Below are positions 1 to 8,881 of a stretch of DNA of 64,000 nucleotides, piece after piece. Source of the stretch: Mogibacterium sp. Lineage in GTDB: Bacteria > Bacillota > Clostridia > Peptostreptococcales > Anaerovoracaceae. The position numbers and the translations under genes were made by a program. The notes beneath the pieces are model-generated. The model worked only from the letters and a program-made list of their open reading frames with translations, did not search any database and was not told where the DNA came from. The stretch is from the NCBI GenBank assembly GCA_017432075.1, contig JAFRJV010000133.1, positions 1-64,000 on the forward strand, given 5' to 3'. Numbering within the stretch: position 1 is the stretch's first letter; every line of letters begins with the position of its first letter.

Positions 1-1
1 C

Positions 2-2524
2 AGCGCACTTGGCGGATCGGTCAACTACAGCACCGGAAAGGTAGTAGTAAACAAAGAAGAAACGACTCTGTATGATCTTTTCAGACAGAACTATGCCGAC
101 AGAAACGGTCTGAGTATCAATGCTAAGGAAGTTACAGACTATGTAAACGGCATTTTCCAGGAAAAGACTGTAAACGGAAAAAAATGCCGTGTGTTCAAGG
201 ACTACTCAAGCCATGATGTACGTATATTCTTCATGGAAAGAGGAGGCGGAGCATCGAACCTGCGTATGCGCTTCAATATGGCAACTGTTAAACCGGGAGA
301 AGTACAGCTTTCCAAGAAAATCACCGGTACTGATAAACAGGACTATGCGAGCGTCAGATTCCCATTCCAGATCCATTATGATGCAGGAGACGGTGAAAAG
401 CTGCTTGGAACCGGAGACGGTATTCCTGTAACGTATAAAAACACCAGTGCCGCTGTGGAATACAAAGCTCATGCTACGATCGGCGGCAAGGAATATGATA
501 ATGTCTACTATCTGAAACCGGGGCAGACCGCATTGATCGGGTTCCCGGGAAACTCAGTCAAGTACAGGGTGACCGAGTGCGGAGTCGATACTTCCATGTA
601 TGACAGCACATTGATAAATGATGAAGATCCGGAAAATTCATCAACTCACAGAGCGGGCGATACTACTTATGCTGATCATTCTTCGGAAAGCAGAACAGTA
701 ATGGGAAGACCGAGGATAACATTCAGCAATCATGTCAATGAGTCCGGCCTCAGAACACTTACGATCACCAAGAGGCTTTTTGACAGAACCGGAAAAGAGA
801 TACAGCGCAAGCAGGACGATACGGGATTCAGACTGAGACTTTATCTGGGTGATGATCCGGATAATCTGCCGTACTACAACATGGGCAACTACTATGTAAA
901 GGACCCGAAAGGCAAATACTGCAGATTCGACCCTGACAAAGGTTTTGTATCAACCAACTGGAGTTCAGTCGATTCGCTGTCTGACAGCGAGCGGGCTATG
1001 ATTACATTCACAACATCTTCAAGCGGTGCTGCAGATAAGATCCCTGCAGGCTACAGTATAGAGATAAGAGGACTTCTTGTCGGCACAAGCTTCAAGGTGG
1101 TCGAAGAAGATCATGATATCCCTGTAGGATACGGCAAAAGATCATGGACAGAAGGCGGCAAGAAATACAATTGTTATAAGCGTGTGGATGGATCATATAT
1201 AGTAGGAGAGGGTGATTCTGAGAATTCCGGAACTATCCGTGATAACAGTCATCCGAAAATCGAAGTCCATAACCAGAAGGGCTATGGAATACGTGCCAAC
1301 AAGCTGTGGTCGGATGCAGACTTCATGAGATCGCATGATGATACATATTTTGCTCTGTTTGTCGACAGTGATAAAAATGGCATCAGTGAAAAGGATATTG
1401 TTTCAGACTCTGTTAAGAAAATAAACAGTTACAACTATACTACATGGTTCATCCCGTCACTGAAGGCCGGTGCAAGCTTTGATGATTACCAGGTCAGGGA
1501 AGTTGAAAAAACCGGAACCGGTTCGGTCAGGATCATTGACAAGGATACCCATATTACACTGGGCGGCATAAAGAAAGACGGCACATCTGTAAACAATCTT
1601 GAGTATGCTGCTTCATATGAACAGGGTGAGACGGAAGAAGGTGCTTTATACCGTACAGATACTGTTACCAATACCCGCACCGGAGGACTTGAGATAAGGG
1701 TGGAAGATCTGGCCGGAAGCGGACTGGCAGGTGCAATGTTTACACTCGAAAAAAGTGATGGTACTGTTGCAGGCCATTACACTTCTTCGGAGGATGGCCT
1801 TGTAACAACGGCATACTTTGAATCAGATGGCACCTATAAGCTGAAAGAAACCAGGACATCCAGGGGGTATTCTGCGATCAGCCCTGAAATCAGCATCGAT
1901 GTCAGCGGCAAATCATACACCGTTACAGCAAGTGATACGGATGCTTATGAATATAGCGAGGACAATAGTAAGGACTCCAGAGTGCTTACTGTAAAGAATA
2001 AGCCGTTCACGCTGAAGGCAGTTAAGATCGCTTCAGATACAAACGAACCTCTGAGCGGAGCTCATTTCGCACTGTACAAGCAGATAAGTACTTCAGGCGG
2101 TCCAAGGAAAAACTACTATGCTATCAAGGATTTCGAAGATATTGAAACAGGGGAAGACGGCATAGTTAATGGTGTGGATCGGAATCTTCCTGCAGGCACA
2201 TACTATCTGACTGAGACTATGACACCTCAGGGATATGTCCTTCCGGCTTCCGGCAATGCAAGAGATGTGAAGCTCACGATCAGTCTGCTGGGAGAGGTAA
2301 CTATAGACGATACAGACGGTTATGCCGGTGTGCTTGACACAGAAGAGAGCGATCAGGATACTGAATACACCATTACGATCACTAACAACAAGGATGACAT
2401 AGTTGCTCCTACGGGAGTAACAAACAATTATCTCCTTTACTTACTGATTTTGCTGGCAGGACTTTTGATCGGACTGTTCGTATATATATCCAGACGCCGC
2501 AGCGAAGATGAAGAGGATGAGTGA
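2..2524 (+). CDS. Cna-B/SpaA-repeat surface protein, 5' end missing, sortase-type C-terminus
   Basis: The reading frame is open from the first bases of the window, so this is the last 840 residues of a larger protein. It is a cell-wall adhesin or pilin-like protein. Several beta-sandwich repeats are visible: two Cna-B-like segments in the middle (around visible residues 240-480) and two SpaA/prealbumin-like repeats near the end, with the typical G-x-Y-x-L-x-E-T and P-x-G-Y blocks (KLKETRTSRGY, YLTETMTPQGY). These folds usually carry Lys-Asn isopeptide bonds. The C-terminus has the tripartite sorting layout: VAPTG, a hydrophobic stretch (about 22 residues), then RRR and acidic residues. VAPTG departs from LPxTG but matches degenerate clostridial sorting motifs. 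No sortase is seen nearby. A hairpin terminator follows. Ligand is unknown. Confidence 0.85.
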   Translation, partial: SALGGSVNYSTGKVVVNKEETTLYDLFRQNYADRNGLSINAKEVTDYVNGIFQEKTVNGKKCRVFKDYSSHDVRIFFMERGGGASNLRMRFNMATVKPGEVQLSKKITGTDKQDYASVRFPFQIHYDAGDGEKLLGTGDGIPVTYKNTSAAVEYKAHATIGGKEYDNVYYLKPGQTALIGFPGNSVKYRVTECGVDTSMYDSTLINDEDPENSSTHRAGDTTYADHSSESRTVMGRPRITFSNHVNESGLRTLTITKRLFDRTGKEIQRKQDDTGFRLRLYLGDDPDNLPYYNMGNYYVKDPKGKYCRFDPDKGFVSTNWSSVDSLSDSERAMITFTTSSSGAADKIPAGYSIEIRGLLVGTSFKVVEEDHDIPVGYGKRSWTEGGKKYNCYKRVDGSYIVGEGDSENSGTIRDNSHPKIEVHNQKGYGIRANKLWSDADFMRSHDDTYFALFVDSDKNGISEKDIVSDSVKKINSYNYTTWFIPSLKAGASFDDYQVREVEKTGTGSVRIIDKDTHITLGGIKKDGTSVNNLEYAASYEQGETEEGALYRTDTVTNTRTGGLEIRVEDLAGSGLAGAMFTLEKSDGTVAGHYTSSEDGLVTTAYFESDGTYKLKETRTSRGYSAISPEISIDVSGKSYTVTASDTDAYEYSEDNSKDSRVLTVKNKPFTLKAVKIASDTNEPLSGAHFALYKQISTSGGPRKNYYAIKDFEDIETGEDGIVNGVDRNLPAGTYYLTETMTPQGYVLPASGNARDVKLTISLLGEVTIDDTDGYAGVLDTEESDQDTEYTITITNNKDDIVAPTGVTNNYLLYLLILLAGLLIGLFVYISRRRSEDEEDE

Positions 2525-2540
2525 TTCATAGGCAGCTCAT

Positions 2541-2575
2541 AAAGGGCAGGACATAGTCCCGCCCTTTATTTTTAT
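2541..2575 (+). terminator. Rho-independent terminator after surface protein
   Basis: A long hairpin (AAAGGGCAGGAC, 3-nt loop, GTCCCGCCCTTT) is followed by ATTTTTAT. It lies 17 bases after the stop of the surface protein gene. Confidence 0.8.
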
Positions 2576-2634
2576 GCAGTAATCGAGTATAATAATCCGC
2601 AATATGGAAGTTTGCAGACGGAGGAGACCTTATC

Positions 2635-3399
2635 ATGTTCAGGACGGATTTTGTAAAATTATCAGACGGAGCTGTCTCTAAGGTCGCATTTATGAAAAAA
2701 GACCCGCTTGCATATTTCGTCATTTCTATGCTGGCAGGTGCGTACATCGGTATAGGTGTACTGCTGGCATTCACATCAGGAGGACTCCTTACCGGCCTCC
2801 CTTATGCGAGAATAGTCATGGGACTCTCATTCGGAGTTGCACTGAGCCTCGTAGTCATGGCCGGAGCTGAGCTTTTTACCGGGAATAATCTTGCCATGGC
2901 GGCGGGAATACTGGATAAAAAGGTCACATGGAAAGATGCCATTAAGCTCTGGTGCATTTGCTGGATAGGAAATCTTGCCGGAGGCATGCTGCTCGCCGCA
3001 ATATATCACCTGACCGGACTTTGGAGCGGACCGGTCGGCGAATTCATGGTATCTGCAGCCGCGGCAAAAATGGGCGCCGGGGCAGCAGCTCTTTTCGCCA
3101 GAGGTATACTCTGCAACTTTCTTGTATGCCTCGCAGTATGGTGCGCAGGCAGGGCGAGTTCAGATGCGGGCAAACTCATCATGATATTCTGGTGCCTTTT
3201 CGCATTCATCACAACGGGATTCGAGCACAGTATAGCCAACATGACATTGTTTACAGTTGCACTCCTGCATCCTGTTCACGAGGCAGTCAGTGTGGGAGGC
3301 TTCTTATATAATTTAGTAGTTGTAACCTTAGGAAATATTGTCGGCGGAGAATTGTTTGTTGCAGTGCCTTATTACATTGCCGGCAGAAGAGATAAATGA
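2635..3399 (+). CDS. Formate/nitrite transporter (FNT) family channel
   Basis: A 254-residue membrane protein of the FocA/NirC family, the usual length for the family. These form pentameric channels that move formate, nitrite or hydrosulfide. Six hydrophobic segments can be read. Family-typical stretches include AGAYIGIGVLL in the first helix, the GAELFTGN motif after the second, and the GFEHSIANM motif near residue 200, where the FNT central histidine lies. The substrate cannot be decided from sequence; in a fermentative Clostridium formate is likely, hydrosulfide is possible. A GGAGGAG ribosome site precedes the ATG. A TATAAT at 2588-2593 may be its -10 box, but no good -35 is seen. The next gene starts 17 bases downstream. 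Confidence 0.9.
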   Translation: MFRTDFVKLSDGAVSKVAFMKKDPLAYFVISMLAGAYIGIGVLLAFTSGGLLTGLPYARIVMGLSFGVALSLVVMAGAELFTGNNLAMAAGILDKKVTWKDAIKLWCICWIGNLAGGMLLAAIYHLTGLWSGPVGEFMVSAAAAKMGAGAAALFARGILCNFLVCLAVWCAGRASSDAGKLIMIFWCLFAFITTGFEHSIANMTLFTVALLHPVHEAVSVGGFLYNLVVVTLGNIVGGELFVAVPYYIAGRRDK

Positions 3400-3416
3400 A
3401 GAAAGGGAAGGGAACA

Positions 3417-4610
3417 ATGAATTTCATCTTTATTTCACCGAATTTTCCGCACACATACTGGCAGTTCTGCGACAGGCTGAAAAGGAACGGCATCAATGTA
3501 CTCGGAATCGGGGACGCGCCGTATGATTCGCTTGAGGAACCTCTGAAGGCAGCTCTGACGGAGTACTATAAAGTCGATAACATGGAGAACTACGACTCGA
3601 TGTACCGTGCCGTTGCATTCCTTGCGTTCAAGCACGGAAAGATCGACTGGCTCGAATCCAACACAGAGTACTGGCTCGAACAGGATGCTAAGCTGAGAAA
3701 GGATTTCAACATAGGATCCGGTGTTCAGCCCGAAGAACTCGCCATGTGGAAGAGCAAGTCGGCGATGAAGCCTTTCTATAAGGAAGCAGGCGTTCCGACT
3801 GCACGTAACCACAAGGTCACTACTATCGAGGCAGCCCGCGAATTCCTGGACGAGATAGGCGGTTTTCCTGTCATAGTAAAGCCGGATATCGGAGTAGGAG
3901 CTGCAGACACATGGAAGCTCGAGAACGATTCTGATCTTGAATGGTTCTACAACAACCTGCCTCAGCATCCGTATGTAATGGAAGAGTTCGTGTATGGATA
4001 CATTTATTCATACGATGCGATCGTGAATGCGCAGGGAGAGGTGCTCTTCGAGAGCTCCAACTGGTTCCCTCCATCAATTGCTGATCTTGTTAACAAGGGC
4101 CTCGAGCTTACATACTATACGACTCCTGAGGTCCCTGCTCAGCTCCGTGACTACGGACGCGCAACTATAAAAGCTTTCAAGGTAAGTAGCAGATTTGTCC
4201 ACTTCGAATTCTTCCGCCTTACACAGGCAAGGAAGAACCTTGGCAAAGTAGGAGACTTTGTAGGTCTTGAGGTCAATATGAGACCGGCGGGCGGATATAC
4301 ACCTGACATGATGAATTACGCTCACAATACCGACGTATATGAGATCTGGGCTGAGATGGTAGCTTACAATGAGCGCCGTCTGCCTGACATCGGAGGAGAC
4401 CAGTACTGCGCTTACGCGTCCAGAAAGGATATCCACCAGTATAAGTACAGTCACGAAGAAGTGCTGCAGAAATACGGACATTGCATGAAGATGTGCGAGC
4501 GCATGCCTGACGTGCTGTCCGGAGCTATGGGAAATCAGTTCTATACTGCTGTTTTCAAGACCTTTGAAGAGGTAGAGGAATTCAATAAGTTCGTACTGGA
4601 ACGCGCATAA
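3417..4610 (+). CDS. ATP-grasp domain ligase, substrate unknown
   Basis: A 397-residue ATP-grasp enzyme. The N-terminal pre-ATP-grasp domain (about 1-110) starts with MNFIFISPNFP. The ATP-grasp core follows, with the lysine of FPVIVKPDIGVGA (near 160) and the EEFVYGY adenine-binding loop, and the metal-binding block GLEVNMRPAGG near residue 290. Such enzymes join a carboxylate to an amine or thiol through an acyl phosphate. The sequence resembles carboxylate-amine ligases of the peptide or amino-acid ligase type, but I cannot assign a substrate. I chose the ATG at 3417 because GGGAAGGGAAC sits just upstream and the usual beta-strand start follows directly; an in-frame ATG at 3396 would overlap the FNT gene. 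The esterase gene follows after 45 bases, which suggests a shared pathway. Confidence 0.75.
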   Translation: MNFIFISPNFPHTYWQFCDRLKRNGINVLGIGDAPYDSLEEPLKAALTEYYKVDNMENYDSMYRAVAFLAFKHGKIDWLESNTEYWLEQDAKLRKDFNIGSGVQPEELAMWKSKSAMKPFYKEAGVPTARNHKVTTIEAAREFLDEIGGFPVIVKPDIGVGAADTWKLENDSDLEWFYNNLPQHPYVMEEFVYGYIYSYDAIVNAQGEVLFESSNWFPPSIADLVNKGLELTYYTTPEVPAQLRDYGRATIKAFKVSSRFVHFEFFRLTQARKNLGKVGDFVGLEVNMRPAGGYTPDMMNYAHNTDVYEIWAEMVAYNERRLPDIGGDQYCAYASRKDIHQYKYSHEEVLQKYGHCMKMCERMPDVLSGAMGNQFYTAVFKTFEEVEEFNKFVLERA

Positions 4611-4655
4611 AAAAGATAAATAATAAAGAACAATAAAAGGTAAAGGGGAACATTA

Positions 4656-5390
4656 ATGAACGATTACTACAAGAAAGAGTACAGCTGGATAATGGACAGA
4701 GAGATGGAACACGCGATATTCGGCGACAGCGGAAGACTTTGCGTGGCTTTCGGACCTCAGAACGGACATACATACGATTTCCGCAATTTCGGAATGATCG
4801 ACACTATAGCACCATGGATCGAGGCAGGCAAGCTCAGAGTACTCTGCGTTGACAGCATCGATGAAGAAACATGGTCAGCAGAAGGGAAGAACGAGCGTGA
4901 AAGACTTGAGCTTCAGGAGAGATGGTTCCGCTATGTGACAGACGAACTCGTGCCTCAGTATCTCGGAGACGAACGTGCTATCACAACGGGATGCAGCATG
5001 GGAGCTACCCACGCGATGAATTTCTTCGCCCGCCGTCCGGACCTTTTCGGAGGAGTCATTTCCATGAGCGGTCTGTATGATACGAACTATTTCTTCCATG
5101 GATATAAGGATGACCTCACATACGCAAATTCGCCGATCGAGTTCATTCCGAATATGCCTGAGCATCATCCGTGGATGGATCTCTACAGACAGAGCAGCAT
5201 AATCTTCTGCTGCGGTCAGGGAGCATGGGAAGATGAGATGAGAGTAGACCTGCAGAAACTGCACGAGGCCTTTGAAGGAAAGGGAATACCGCACTGGGCT
5301 GATTACTGGGGATATGACGTCAATCATGACTGGCCTTGGTGGAAGAAACAGCTTCCGTATTTCATGAGCAATATACTTGGTCAGCCATGA
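4656..5390 (+). CDS. Alpha/beta-hydrolase fold esterase-like protein
   Basis: A 244-residue protein of the putative esterase (EstD/Fes-like) group. The nucleophile elbow GCSMGA has Ser at about residue 114, and NHDWPWW near the C-terminus supplies the likely catalytic His at about 224. No signal peptide is present, so it should act in the cytoplasm. It lies 45 bases after the ATP-grasp ligase and 46 bases before the TIR protein, on the same strand. A ligase and a hydrolase side by side could make and break the same ester or amide bond, but that is inference. An AAAGGGGAAC ribosome site supports the start. Confidence 0.7.
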   Translation: MNDYYKKEYSWIMDREMEHAIFGDSGRLCVAFGPQNGHTYDFRNFGMIDTIAPWIEAGKLRVLCVDSIDEETWSAEGKNERERLELQERWFRYVTDELVPQYLGDERAITTGCSMGATHAMNFFARRPDLFGGVISMSGLYDTNYFFHGYKDDLTYANSPIEFIPNMPEHHPWMDLYRQSSIIFCCGQGAWEDEMRVDLQKLHEAFEGKGIPHWADYWGYDVNHDWPWWKKQLPYFMSNILGQP

Positions 5391-5436
5391 TGTCCGGGAT
5401 GGAATAATAAGAGAAAAGGGAAATGGATAAAGCAAA

Positions 5437-6939
5437 ATGGAACCTGTCATAGAGAATGATCTCGAGAAGGGTTCGGGACTTAAAGAGGATAAATACTATT
5501 TCACTGATATTATACGTAAGAAATGGGATGAACTGAGCATTCAGTCTGTCATTGGCAGCCGTGTGATAAAACTGATCCAGACCGTCGTGGTTTTTCTTTG
5601 TATCCATGCGGTTTGTGAATACGGCATGCAGTTTTCTGAGAGCATGATACGTTCAGGATACAAAGTCATCGGAAGCAATCCGGTGGTTTTCCTTGGCATA
5701 CAGGCCGCTCTGGCTTTATTATGGTGGCTGGTGCCGGACCTGGCTACGGTTTTGTTTGTTATTGTCATATACATGTCGCTCGGAGGTCTGTCACCGCTTC
5801 TTATGCTCATAGCATGCGTGCTTATGCTGGCGGTGGCAATGGAAGACAGAACTGTCGAGTTATCTGCGATTGCCATGCCTGCCCTGATAATATGCCTTAC
5901 AGACAAGCAGTGGCTAAAGCTTTTCGGAGAATCATATGAGCCGCATTTCATGATGCACATGATCCTTACGATAAGTCTGGGGATATTCATAACAGTGTTC
6001 GCGTCTTTCGTATCGACAAGATACAATAACGGAATATTTGGTGTTCTCAGTTTCCCGGTGTTCGGTCTTTTTTCACTGGCCTTTGGACTGTTCGGGAAAA
6101 TCGGAGGAGAAGGGGTAAAGTCAGTGGTATCTTACAAAAGAAACTACTGGCCGCTGTTCGTGAATTCTACTGATGAATTTGGAAACAATATCTCTGACTT
6201 CAATCCGGATATCATAAAAGACTTCAAAGGATACCTGATGCAGCCGACGATTTGCATGCTGGTCATATTTATTGCCACTTCCGTGATATTCCTGCTCATC
6301 CTAAAGTATGATACCAAAGGACTTAAGCTGCAGATGGATATAAGGGACGGCATTGCTTTCGCAGCAGTTGCAGTTCTTCTTTGCGGCTCGATACTTCTTC
6401 TGAGTTATTTTGCCGGACTTAAAGATGGAATATATACTGTCCCGGTAATAATGTTACAGACCGTTGCTGCTTATATTCTGACGAGACCTCTGGCCGGACG
6501 GATGTCACTCAAGCCTAATGTGAGAGCGGAAAAAACAGGTTTCATCTTTATCAGCTATGCTCATAAAGACTTTGAGAAAATAAAACCATATCTGGGCATG
6601 CTCAAAAAGGAAGGCCTTGAATATTGGTATGACAACGGGATCAGAACAGGAGATGAATGGCAGGGAGTCATAGCGTCAAACCTCGCGGAATGCGACTGCT
6701 TCCTTGCTTTTATCTCAAAAAACAGCATAACTTCCGAATATTGCATCAAGGAAATCAATTACGCTACATCAAAGCAGAAGCCAATCGCAGTTGTCATGCT
6801 TGAGGATGTACCTGTGCCTCCTGTTCTGGAGATGCATCTCGCTTCACTTCAGGCTGTGCAGAGATACAATTTGCATGATGACAAAGAATGCATGGACAGG
6901 ATCCTGGAACTTGAGGAGATTAAAAAATGCAAATTATAA
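5437..6939 (+). CDS. Polytopic membrane protein with C-terminal TIR domain
   Basis: A 500-residue protein. Residues about 45-350 hold roughly eight or nine hydrophobic segments, with one longer polar loop around 235-270. From about residue 365 a TIR domain of the bacterial TIR_2 type follows: the first strand FIFISYAHKD, the middle YWYDNGI, and the SEYCIKE block, whose glutamate (about 439) sits where TIR NADases have the catalytic Glu. TIR domains in bacteria act as NAD-consuming or signal-making enzymes, often in phage defence, or as assembly modules. The membrane half resembles no transporter I know. It ends a same-strand run with the ATP-grasp and esterase genes and is followed by a strong terminator. 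Its ribosome site is weak (GGATAA close to the ATG). Confidence 0.75.
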   Translation: MEPVIENDLEKGSGLKEDKYYFTDIIRKKWDELSIQSVIGSRVIKLIQTVVVFLCIHAVCEYGMQFSESMIRSGYKVIGSNPVVFLGIQAALALLWWLVPDLATVLFVIVIYMSLGGLSPLLMLIACVLMLAVAMEDRTVELSAIAMPALIICLTDKQWLKLFGESYEPHFMMHMILTISLGIFITVFASFVSTRYNNGIFGVLSFPVFGLFSLAFGLFGKIGGEGVKSVVSYKRNYWPLFVNSTDEFGNNISDFNPDIIKDFKGYLMQPTICMLVIFIATSVIFLLILKYDTKGLKLQMDIRDGIAFAAVAVLLCGSILLLSYFAGLKDGIYTVPVIMLQTVAAYILTRPLAGRMSLKPNVRAEKTGFIFISYAHKDFEKIKPYLGMLKKEGLEYWYDNGIRTGDEWQGVIASNLAECDCFLAFISKNSITSEYCIKEINYATSKQKPIAVVMLEDVPVPPVLEMHLASLQAVQRYNLHDDKECMDRILELEEIKKCKL

Positions 6940-6987
6940 ACTGTTAGAAAAACAGTTTCGTCCTAATTGAGGCAAGCTTATAACGGC

Positions 6988-7026
6988 AGCTCCGGCAGTG
7001 TATATATACTCTGCCGGAGCTTTTTT
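6988..7026 (+). terminator. Strong Rho-independent terminator
   Basis: An 11-bp perfect stem (AGCTCCGGCAG / CTGCCGGAGCT) with a 12-nt AT-rich loop and six T residues. It closes the run of genes that ends with the TIR protein and isolates it from the heat-shock operon. Confidence 0.92.
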
Positions 7027-7078
7027 GTGAGTATGAATATCTAAGAAAAAAACATAATGAAAGTATTGAAAATACATG

Positions 7079-7107
7079 TTGACAGATTAGCTGACTTGGA
7101 GTATATT
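7079..7107 (+). promoter_or_regulatory. Sigma-A promoter of the hrcA operon
   Basis: A perfect TTGACA at 7079-7084, a 17-base spacer and TATATT at 7102-7107. The CIRCE operator starts 12 bases after the -10 box, so HrcA would sit over the transcription start. Confidence 0.9.
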
Positions 7108-7118
7108 ATGCACAGTGA

Positions 7119-7145
7119 TTAGCACTCTCGTTTAACGAGTGCTAA
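7119..7145 (+). promoter_or_regulatory. CIRCE operator (HrcA binding site)
   Basis: TTAGCACTC, nine bases, GAGTGCTAA: an exact match to the CIRCE inverted repeat. HrcA represses the operon here until heat stress draws off GroE, which HrcA needs to stay active. The repressor is encoded by the first gene, giving autoregulation. Confidence 0.97.
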
Positions 7146-7173
7146 CAAAAAACAAATTCCAGGGAGGCAAGAC

Positions 7174-8238
7174 ATGGATCTGAGCGAAAGACAATTACAG
7201 ATACTGCAGGCGATCATAACAGATTATGTAGAGAACGCCGAGCCGGTCGGATCGAGATCGATCGCAAAGAAATATGACCTTGGTGTAAGCCCTGCAACCA
7301 TACGAAACGAAATGTCCGATCTTGAGGAAATGGGCTATCTGACACATCCTCACACGTCGGCAGGCAGAGTTCCTTCAGACAAGGCATACAGGCTGTATGT
7401 CAACGAGCTGATGAAAAAGAAGAACCTCAGCGCTAAGGACAAGCGCATGATCAACGACAGGCTGTCTGCCAGCAGGGATGAGTTCGACAGAACCATCAGA
7501 CATGCTGCAGAGCTTCTGTCAGAGATCACACATCTGGCTTCGTTCGCTATGACGCCTGCCACCAATGAAGAAACCATTAGCTTCATAAAACTCTTACCTG
7601 TAGACGAGCGCACTCTCATCCTCATGATAGTGAGCGAGGGCGGACAGGTAACAAATACGACACTCAGACTGACTGTGCCGTACACTCAGGAGGCTCTTGA
7701 TCTTCTGAGCAAGAACATGACGGTCAGCTATAAGGGAAGGACGCTGGACGATGTTCTCAGGAGTGAGATCATCCACGACGTCGGCTCTGACATAGAAGCC
7801 CTGAGCGCACTTAAAGGCAGCGTTATGCCGAGCTTCCTCAGGACACTTGAAGACATGCTGAACGTCAATCTGTACATGGAGGGTATGACAAACATCTTCA
7901 ATCTGCCTGAATACACCAGTATTGACAGGGCGAGGGACTTCATGGAGCTCTTCGCACGCAAGGACTGGTTCACGCAGAAGATGCTTGCAAGAGATAACGG
8001 AGTCGTCGTCACCATCGGTGAAGAGAATGACACCATGAAAGACTGCACGCTGATCACGGCAACATATCATGTGGACGGAAAGCTGGTCGGAAAGATCGGA
8101 GTCATAGGACCGACAAGAATGAAATATGACGAGATCACATCCATCATGGAATATCTCACCAACAACCTGAGTGAGAGCTTCAGGCTTCCGGGCAGCACCG
8201 GTGACGGAAATGCCGGCGATAAGAAGCAGAAGAAATAG
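7174..8238 (+). CDS. hrcA: Heat-inducible transcription repressor HrcA
   Basis: A 354-residue repressor that binds the CIRCE element just upstream. The N-terminal winged helix (about 1-75) begins with LSERQLQILQAI and contains VGSRSIAKKYDLGVSPATIRNEM, written here in parts as VGSRSIAKKY and SPATIRNEMSDLEEMGYL. The central and C-terminal GAF-like dimer domains follow, ending with the conserved GPTRMKYDEITSIMEYL block. Length is normal for the family. GGGAGG precedes the ATG. It is the first gene of hrcA-grpE-dnaK-dnaJ, the standard clostridial order. Confidence 0.97.
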   Translation: MDLSERQLQILQAIITDYVENAEPVGSRSIAKKYDLGVSPATIRNEMSDLEEMGYLTHPHTSAGRVPSDKAYRLYVNELMKKKNLSAKDKRMINDRLSASRDEFDRTIRHAAELLSEITHLASFAMTPATNEETISFIKLLPVDERTLILMIVSEGGQVTNTTLRLTVPYTQEALDLLSKNMTVSYKGRTLDDVLRSEIIHDVGSDIEALSALKGSVMPSFLRTLEDMLNVNLYMEGMTNIFNLPEYTSIDRARDFMELFARKDWFTQKMLARDNGVVVTIGEENDTMKDCTLITATYHVDGKLVGKIGVIGPTRMKYDEITSIMEYLTNNLSESFRLPGSTGDGNAGDKKQKK

Positions 8239-8270
8239 ATCAATATACCGTATGAAAGGAAATATTACTG

Positions 8271-8846
8271 ATGTCAGAAGACAAGAAAAAGCAGATCCCG
8301 ATCGAAGAAGGCGCGGATGAAGCTGAAGAGGTAAAGGCTGAAGACGCCGAAGAGAAAGCTGAAGGCGAAGCTGCTGAGGAAGCAGTGAAGGAAGAAGAGG
8401 AAAAGAAGGCTGAAGAAGAAGCAAAGAAGGCTGAGGAAGCTGAATCCGAGCGTTACATGAGGCTGATGGCTGAATTCCAGAACTTCAAGAGAAGAGTCGC
8501 AAAGGAAAAGTCGGACATCCATGCATATGCTAACGAAAAGATAGTAGGCGACCTGCTGCCGGTGCTCGATAATTTTGAAAGAGCGCTCAGTACAGAGACT
8601 GAAGATGAGGGCTATGCGAAGGGCATGCAGCTGATATTCGAACAGCTCAAGACAGCACTCGGAAATGCAGGCCTTGAAGAAATAAAGGCGATGGACGAAG
8701 AGTTTGATCCTAACGTTCACAACGCGGTCATGACAGAGACCATCGAAGAAAAAGAAGACGGCACCGTAACAAAGGTCCTGCAGAAGGGCTACAAGCTGAA
8801 AGATAAGGTCGTAAGACCATCCATGGTAGCTGTCAACAAGAAATAA
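8271..8846 (+). CDS. grpE: Nucleotide exchange factor GrpE
   Basis: A 191-residue co-chaperone that speeds ADP release from DnaK. The first 60 residues are very rich in Glu, Lys and Ala and should form a long coiled coil. The conserved core follows: RLMAEFQNFKRRVAKEK, the VLDNFERAL helix and the beta-domain ending with KLKDKVVRPSMVAVNK. It lies 32 bases after hrcA and 35 before dnaK. Confidence 0.96.
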   Translation: MSEDKKKQIPIEEGADEAEEVKAEDAEEKAEGEAAEEAVKEEEEKKAEEEAKKAEEAESERYMRLMAEFQNFKRRVAKEKSDIHAYANEKIVGDLLPVLDNFERALSTETEDEGYAKGMQLIFEQLKTALGNAGLEEIKAMDEEFDPNVHNAVMTETIEEKEDGTVTKVLQKGYKLKDKVVRPSMVAVNKK

Positions 8847-8881
8847 GTTAATAAATCTATTCGAGTATAGGAGGAAATACA

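Noticed and set aside
5423..5452. A nine-codon frame overlapping the start of the TIR gene as an upstream regulatory peptide
   Set aside because: The ribosome-site spacing is poor and the frame is too short to judge.
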